DNA of 64,000 nt from NCBI GenBank assembly GCA_013399115.1, contig VXAA01001407.1, positions 205,011 through 269,010 on the forward strand. Direction: 5' to 3'. Each line of letters opens with the position of its first letter. The first letter of the stretch is position 1. This DNA comes from Anseranas semipalmata. Lineage: Eukaryota; Chordata; Aves; Anseriformes; Anseranatidae. Below, piece after piece: positions 61,201-64,000 of the stretch. The position numbers and the translations under genes are program-made. The notes beneath the pieces were generated by a model. It was not told the origin of the DNA and ran no database searches. It saw only the letters and a list, made by a program, of their open reading frames with translations.

Positions 61201-61398
61201 CCTTTATGATCTAACCTGAGTTTACATGTAGCTTGTCTTGTATGCTAATGATCTCTAGTTAGCTTAAAACTGCATAGACGATTTACTTTATTCATTGAAG
61301 TGCTTTATTGTATGCCATTTTGATTTTTAACTGTTTTTTTTCTTTTTCCATTTAAACAGAAAGATTCCAGCCAACCTGCTGAATGCAAACAACAGTAA
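37263..61398 (+). CDS. NAP1L4: Nucleosome assembly protein 1-like 4 (14 coding exons, complete)
   Basis: Histone chaperone of the NAP family: it binds H2A-H2B (and linker histones), shuttles between cytoplasm and nucleus, and helps assemble nucleosomes. Fourteen exons join in phase to 385 residues, matching the longer human isoform. In order: an acidic/serine start ([19 protein letters not shown]); the long dimerisation helix (residues about 60-105, with [20 protein letters not shown] and [19 protein letters not shown]); an acidic loop ([13 protein letters not shown]); the NAP fold with [27 protein letters not shown] and [11 protein letters not shown]; a basic stretch resembling the family's nuclear localisation signal ([12 protein letters not shown]); [27 protein letters not shown]; and a Glu/Asp-rich tail that ends in AECKQQ, a CaaX-like terminus. 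The start ATG has G at +4 and lies in an exon with a short 5'UTR. Two introns contain SNORA54-like RNAs, and one has a CR1 insertion. Confidence 0.97.
38457..38518 (+). CDS. NAP1L4: NAP1L4 exon: N-terminal acidic segment
   Basis: Encodes [18 protein letters not shown] and DKK. Acceptor CTTCTAG, donor AAAG|GTAAGA. The first residues differ from mammals, but [11 protein letters not shown] is conserved. Confidence 0.94.
40095..40194 (+). CDS. NAP1L4: NAP1L4 exon: VLAALQERL helix
   Basis: Encodes [20 protein letters not shown] and [13 protein letters not shown]. The leucine-rich VLAALQERL resembles the nuclear export signal of the family. Acceptor TTCATAG, donor AAAC|GTAAGT. Confidence 0.96.
40965..41106 (+). 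CDS. NAP1L4: NAP1L4 exon: long dimerisation helix
   Basis: Encodes [35 protein letters not shown] and [10 protein letters not shown], the helix through which NAP proteins form dimers. Acceptor TTTTTTAG, donor AAG|GTGGGA. Confidence 0.97.
41237..41323 (+). CDS. NAP1L4: NAP1L4 exon: acidic loop
   Basis: Encodes [18 protein letters not shown] and [11 protein letters not shown]. The intron before it is only 130 bases. Acceptor ATTACAG, donor GCC|GTAAGT. Confidence 0.96.
41545..41674 (+). ncRNA. SNORA54: H/ACA snoRNA, SNORA54-like, copy 1 (NAP1L4 intron)
   Basis: Intronic RNA with the full H/ACA plan. The 5' hairpin has an outer stem GCACTG/CAGTGC, a guide pocket (TTCGT on the left, CCATTC on the right) and a 13-pair inner stem AACCCGTTAGCAG/CTGTTAATGGGTT with only two G-U pairs. 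The hinge ACAAGA fits ANANNA. The 3' hairpin has an outer stem CCCCAA/TTGGGG and an inner stem AGAC/GTCT. It ends with the ACA box at 41669-41671, three bases from the end. H/ACA RNAs guide conversion of uridine to pseudouridine in rRNA with dyskerin. Mammalian SNORA54 sits in NAP1L4, which supports the name. The pocket can pair with the 28S stretch AAUGGAUGAACGA (recalled from memory, so to be checked). Confidence 0.82.
42894..43019 (+). CDS. NAP1L4: NAP1L4 exon: [20 protein letters not shown]
   Basis: Encodes [17 protein letters not shown] and [20 protein letters not shown]. Acceptor TTTCACAG, donor CAA|GTAAGT. A CR1 LINE begins about 65 bases after the donor, and the frame stays open into it. 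Confidence 0.96.
43085..43885 (+). mobile_element. CR1 LINE, 3' part (5'-truncated)
   Basis: About 800 bases of a CR1 non-LTR retrotransposon in a NAP1L4 intron. It has the end of the reverse-transcriptase ORF, broken over at least three frames ([25 protein letters not shown], then [17 protein letters not shown] and [16 protein letters not shown]). This is followed by the typical 3'UTR (GATGATCTTTAGGGTCCCTT, then CCAACCCAAACTATTC) and the tail of ATTCTATGAT-type repeats. Small deletions lie near 43240-43310. Inactive. Confidence 0.95.
44555..44626 (+). CDS. NAP1L4: NAP1L4 exon: [17 protein letters not shown]
   Basis: Encodes [17 protein letters not shown] and SEPGQPM. Acceptor TTTTTAG, donor ATG|GTGAGT; 72 bases, phase 0. 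Confidence 0.96.
45791..45912 (+). ncRNA. H/ACA snoRNA, SNORA54-like, copy 2 (second NAP1L4 intron)
   Basis: A diverged second copy of the snoRNA at 41545. CGCACTGTTCGTAACC and AGGTTCCATTCCAGTGCTAC are almost unchanged, so outer stem and guide pocket are kept. The inner 5' stem has two mismatches. The hinge ACATGA fits ANANNA. The second hairpin keeps an outer stem as TCCAA/TTGGA where copy 1 has CCCAA/TTGGG, a compensating change, and has an inner ACAG/CTGT stem. The ACA box is at 45907-45909. It may be a second working gene or a decaying copy. Confidence 0.72.
48239..48378 (+). CDS. NAP1L4: NAP1L4 exon: histone-binding fold
   Basis: Encodes [36 protein letters not shown] and PEIVDCEG. Acceptor TTCTAG, donor GAGG|GGTAAG read as GG|GTAAGG. 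It follows a 3.6-kb intron that holds the second snoRNA. Confidence 0.96.
48554..48590 (+). repeat. TG/TA microsatellite
   Basis: Alternating GTGTGTGTATATATACGTGT-type sequence in a NAP1L4 intron. Confidence 0.9.
50124..50269 (+). CDS. NAP1L4: NAP1L4 exon: basic NLS-like stretch
   Basis: Encodes [38 protein letters not shown] and [10 protein letters not shown]. The basic run resembles the family's nuclear localisation signal. Acceptor TCTTTAG, donor AAGG|GTAAGC. Confidence 0.97.
51057..51078 (+). repeat. (TA)n microsatellite
   Basis: Short TA repeat in a NAP1L4 intron. Confidence 0.85.
51308..51366 (+). repeat. A-rich (AAAC)n repeat
   Basis: Imperfect AAAC/AAAAAAAC units over about 60 bases. 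No retroelement body was recognised upstream. Confidence 0.9.
51925..51947 (+). CDS. NAP1L4: NAP1L4 23-base micro-exon
   Basis: Encodes VSGDGESL with the split codon. Acceptor TTTTTTTCAG, donor TTG|GTAAGT. At 23 bases it is not a multiple of three, so skipping it would shift the frame. Confidence 0.93.
52566..52685 (+). CDS. NAP1L4: NAP1L4 exon: [19 protein letters not shown]
   Basis: Encodes [37 protein letters not shown] and DDN, the conserved last part of the NAP fold. Acceptor TTTACAG, donor AAT|GTATGT. Confidence 0.97.
52983..53012 (+). CDS. NAP1L4: NAP1L4 30-base micro-exon: acidic tail
   Basis: Encodes [10 protein letters not shown] (10 residues). Acceptor TTTTTCAG, donor GAG|GTGAGA; in phase at both ends, so it could be skipped without a frameshift. 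Confidence 0.94.
54308..54364 (+). CDS. NAP1L4: NAP1L4 exon: acidic tail
   Basis: Encodes [19 protein letters not shown]. Acceptor GTCATAG, donor AAG|GTAAGG. Reading through the donor would add 17 residues and then stop, giving a different C-terminus. Confidence 0.94.
54455..54473 (+). repeat. Poly(A) run
   Basis: A19 run about 90 bases into the last NAP1L4 intron. Confidence 0.9.
58268..58352 (+). repeat. T-rich tract with a single N and a repeated flank
   Basis: T runs broken by single G bases, then AGTTCCAAGCA, an A run, one N at 58331, another T run and AGTTCCAAGCA again. The repeated 11-mer on both sides of the N looks like overlapping contig ends that were not merged. Confidence 0.85.
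61360..61398 (+). CDS. NAP1L4: NAP1L4 terminal coding exon, CKQQ end
   Basis: Encodes [12 protein letters not shown] and TAA. Acceptor AAACAG after a long pyrimidine tract. The QPAECKQQ end is shared with the longer mammalian isoform and NAP1L1 and has the form of a CaaX prenylation box. Confidence 0.93.
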   Translation, partial: KDSSQPAECKQQ

Positions 61399-61611
61399 TA
61401 AGGAAATACCACTTCAAAGTGATATTTGAACAACTTGTAACAAATATTTGGATACCTGGCCTGCAGTTCAGGATACTTCATCGCTGCAGCACAATCTTAT
61501 TAACAATGCTTAAAATTAATTTGTTTTAAAATGCATGATTTTCACTAACTTTTCTTTATTGCTTAACATGTACAGTGGCAACTTCAATGCATTTGGGAAA
61601 TAAGAGGTTTA

Positions 61612-61617
61612 AATAAA
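61612..61617 (+). terminator. NAP1L4 proximal polyadenylation signal AATAAA
   Basis: Canonical hexamer 214 bases after the stop codon. Confidence 0.7.
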
Positions 61618-62618
61618 GCACACTCTACAGCCGTTGGTACACTGTAGCTAAGTATGTCAGTAGGCCTTTAGAGCCTTTTGCCCTATGCATAGGGGAATAG
61701 TCCAGACTACCACGTGAAGATTATCCATTTTCTTGTTAAACCTTGAAAATTGTGGAATAGCGATGTGCTAAGAAGCTAAAGTAAATGGATTACATGTATG
61801 GTAGCTGAAACGGATAGAGCAATATGAACTTTTTGCTAGTTCCCTCCCCCCTTTTTTAATGTTTCTTGCAACCTACAAATTGAACTAGTGCTTGAGCAGC
61901 TTTAAATGTCATATTTATTATCTCAGTAAAACCAATTGAATTGAAGTAATTTTACTTCATTGAAGGGGGTGTCATATTTGAGACTTAGTTGTTCATCTTA
62001 CTATTTATTTATTCATGTTTGTAAGTACTTTGACAGAATTAGTGCTTTTTAATAGTTTTTAATATACTTGAAAATATTCTTCCTGTTTTGCATAAAAATA
62101 TGGGTACTTGTACAACAAATGATTTGAATTGGTCTCAATGTAGTAGTCTAGACAGAAGAAACAAACGTGCATCAAAATGACAACTCTTCTGGATGAAGAT
62201 CAAAATGTAAAGGCCAAACTGTTGCTGTCGATGGAAGTGGGTTGCAGCCAAAGAACCAGAAAATTTCCAGTAGTCTTATTGCTTAGTGTCCAGCATGGAA
62301 GGACCTTTCACTATGAACACGGAAGTTTAACAGAATTCAATAAATCTGAAGTTTTGGTGTCTTACTTGCAACACTGAAATTATTCCATTCCACAATTTGT
62401 TTTCTTAAAGCTCTGAAGTCTTCAAAACTACCTTTTGTTGTTGTGCGGCACTTCAGGTACATGTTTCTAGTTTCAGCATCCATTGCCAACCTCTGGCAGC
62501 AGTTGAATAGCAGCTGTATCAACACTGTGACCAGGCATGTAGAGTGCTCCAGCCTTACCTTACACATTTGTAACTTAATACAGTGTTTTCAATTTGTACA
62601 GAATAGATAGAATATTCT

Positions 62619-62624
62619 ATTAAA
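62619..62624 (+). terminator. NAP1L4 distal polyadenylation signal ATTAAA
   Basis: ATTAAA followed within 20-30 bases by a GT-rich element (GTTGGTGCCTGTCTGG), a classic cleavage-site arrangement. Confidence 0.65.
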
Positions 62625-62645
62625 GTTGTGAAACATGAATGTTGG

Positions 62646-64000
62646 TGCCTGTCTGGTCCATAATGCTTCCTAGGTTACATGAACATCCCTTTGACTTTCT
62701 GTAGTTAACTCTGAAGTCTGCAGCAAGGGCCGTGCCACCTGTTTGGCCAAATACAGCTTTTGACTGAGCATACTGCTAGTTTCCTTTGTCAAAAGCCAAA
62801 GAAAAGTGGTCCTTTTATAAATTACATTACAGAGTTCTTAAATGTAAATCAGAACAAACTTGCTCCATTTGCAAGCAAAGTTTCCTTAACTTCTAGGCAC
62901 CTGGAATGTCTTCTAGGCTTTGGGGGTTTTGGGGCACCAACTTTATTAAAGATTCCATACAACTATGTAATTCAGTCATAGACTAAATGAGGTGCTGGGG
63001 GATGTAAATTAGTTTATGACGTATTAAGATATCCCTACATCAGTAGCTTGTAGTCAGAAAACGGTTCTAATGCTCAGTTGAGGAAGTCATGGTGTTAAGG
63101 TAGGGGTGAGGGAGGGGGGATGGGGATAGGTTCTGGACTTCTATATTGAGAAGGAAAAAAAAAATGTAGCCAGTCACTGAACTGTGGTTGTTAGACTCCA
63201 GGAAGAGCTGGGGTGGGGGGCGTGCACGCAATATTCACAGGCAAGACTGGTCTCACGGTAGCTTGGGGGATGTAGGGGAAAAAATCTACAGCATGCATGG
63301 GTGCTGGTGCAGACGTATGGCTGACGAGCAGGAACAGTTAAGAGTTCGCATGCATGCAGACTGGCTGATAGCAGTGCTGGTGATGTTAGGCACAGCAGGT
63401 AGAGGTATTTGACCAGTTGTCTTTTATATCAAAAGAAATTGAATGATATGCTTCTGCTGACATAAAGAAGTACTTTCCACTACATGGTTAAATTGGAGTG
63501 CTACTACCTGGAGATAAACATCTGCCCATTAGCACACTGAAGTAATTTATGCGCATGAATCCTTAAAGGCTAACTTTAATTTTGAGAAAACGGGAAATTC
63601 CAGAACACAGAGAGTGAATGTGCCAGCGTTCAGGAGGAGCAAATGAGATGAGTGGGTAATGAAGCTGCCGAGCGAGATGTTCGTCCTCAGGAAAGCAGTG
63701 GGAAAGCTGAGCTGGGCTTCCTTAGAGCAGAGTTAATGCCAGTCGACACAACCTAGTAGAGAACAGATCTTGTCAAAACCTAGCCTTGCCCTTGCCATTA
63801 CAGATGTAGCTGATAATGGCAAAGATGAGCGCTTAATAAACTCTCCTCTGGTTTCAGGTGGTTATTTATAAACTACAGCAGAAAAGGAAAAAAGACTCAG
63901 TCTTGGTGTTTTCTGAAGACTCTGCCTTAAGCCCAATAAATTGGCAGGTCCTATGCAAAATTAAAGTGTTAAGCTTTAAAAATAGTGAGGTGTAATATAA
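62646..64000. other. Downstream of NAP1L4, no gene recognised
   Basis: AT-rich sequence with a G-rich patch at 63103. ORFs are short and unlike known proteins. The mammalian neighbour PHLDA2 is not visible before the window ends. Confidence 0.6.
63103..63125 (+). other. Potential G-quadruplex motif
   Basis: Four G runs of three or more with loops of 1-3 bases (GGGG, GGG, GGGGGG, GGGG). It meets the usual quadruplex pattern; whether it folds or matters is unknown. Confidence 0.7.

Larger units (their letters stand above)
54365..61359 (+). other. NAP1L4: Last NAP1L4 intron (7 kb)
   Basis: By far the longest NAP1L4 intron seen. It holds an A19 run near its start, a stretch at 55450-57100 with marked T/C excess on the + strand and several chance ORFs, the T-rich repeat at 58268-58340, and no gene or RNA I recognise. 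Confidence 0.8.
61399..62645 (+). other. NAP1L4: NAP1L4 3' untranslated region (to distal site)
   Basis: From the stop codon to just past the distal poly(A) signal. The proximal signal would give a UTR of about 240 bases, the distal one about 1.25 kb. The ORF at 62177-62377 lies inside it and is not a gene. Confidence 0.65.

Noticed and set aside
62177..62377. Small ORF in the NAP1L4 3'UTR
   Set aside because: Lies between stop codon and distal poly(A) signal; no domain.

Overview
The window is a vertebrate nuclear locus, almost certainly from a bird. It holds two spliced housekeeping genes on the + strand, introns of 0.1-7 kb, one CpG island and a CR1 LINE copy whose 3' end is of the avian/reptilian type. 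The gene order (cysteinyl-tRNA synthetase, then nucleosome assembly protein 1-like 4, same orientation) matches the order around human 11p15.5, so this is conserved synteny. I see no bacterial, plasmid or CRISPR features.

Layout: 1-2491 is upstream or intronic sequence 5' of the first visible CARS1 exon; the start-codon exon is not recognisable here. 2492-27030 carries 21 coding exons of CARS1 (about 739 residues, all but the first few of the cytosolic enzyme), with its polyadenylation signal at 27183. 27210-32790 is AT-rich intergenic DNA with no gene I can support. 32820-33850 is a CpG island interrupted by a 538-base assembly gap (33079-33616); it is the presumed NAP1L4 promoter. 35104-35144 may be a 5'UTR exon. 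37263-61398 carries 14 coding exons of NAP1L4 (385 residues, complete). Its 3'UTR has two candidate poly(A) signals (61612 and 62619). 62650-64000 is downstream DNA with a G-quadruplex motif.

Most interesting content: (1) two related H/ACA-type snoRNA genes in two different NAP1L4 introns (41545-41674 and 45791-45912). The 5' guide pocket is nearly identical, the second stem shows a compensating change, and the fit is to SNORA54, which mammals carry in NAP1L4. (2) The last CARS1 exon has no AG acceptor where the conserved reading frame needs it. One codon (Gly) and the acceptor appear to be missing next to a T20 run, which suggests either an assembly error or unusual splicing. (3) A CR1 LINE lies about 65 bases after a NAP1L4 splice donor, and the exon frame stays open through the intron into the CR1 reverse-transcriptase frame. 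(4) Several old tRNA-SINE/MIR-like fragments lie in CARS1 introns.

The two genes do not form a pathway: one charges tRNA-Cys in the cytosol, the other is a histone chaperone. They are simply neighbours. All exon boundaries were read by eye from AG/GT signals, frame continuity and remembered similarity to the mammalian proteins; no alignment was run.
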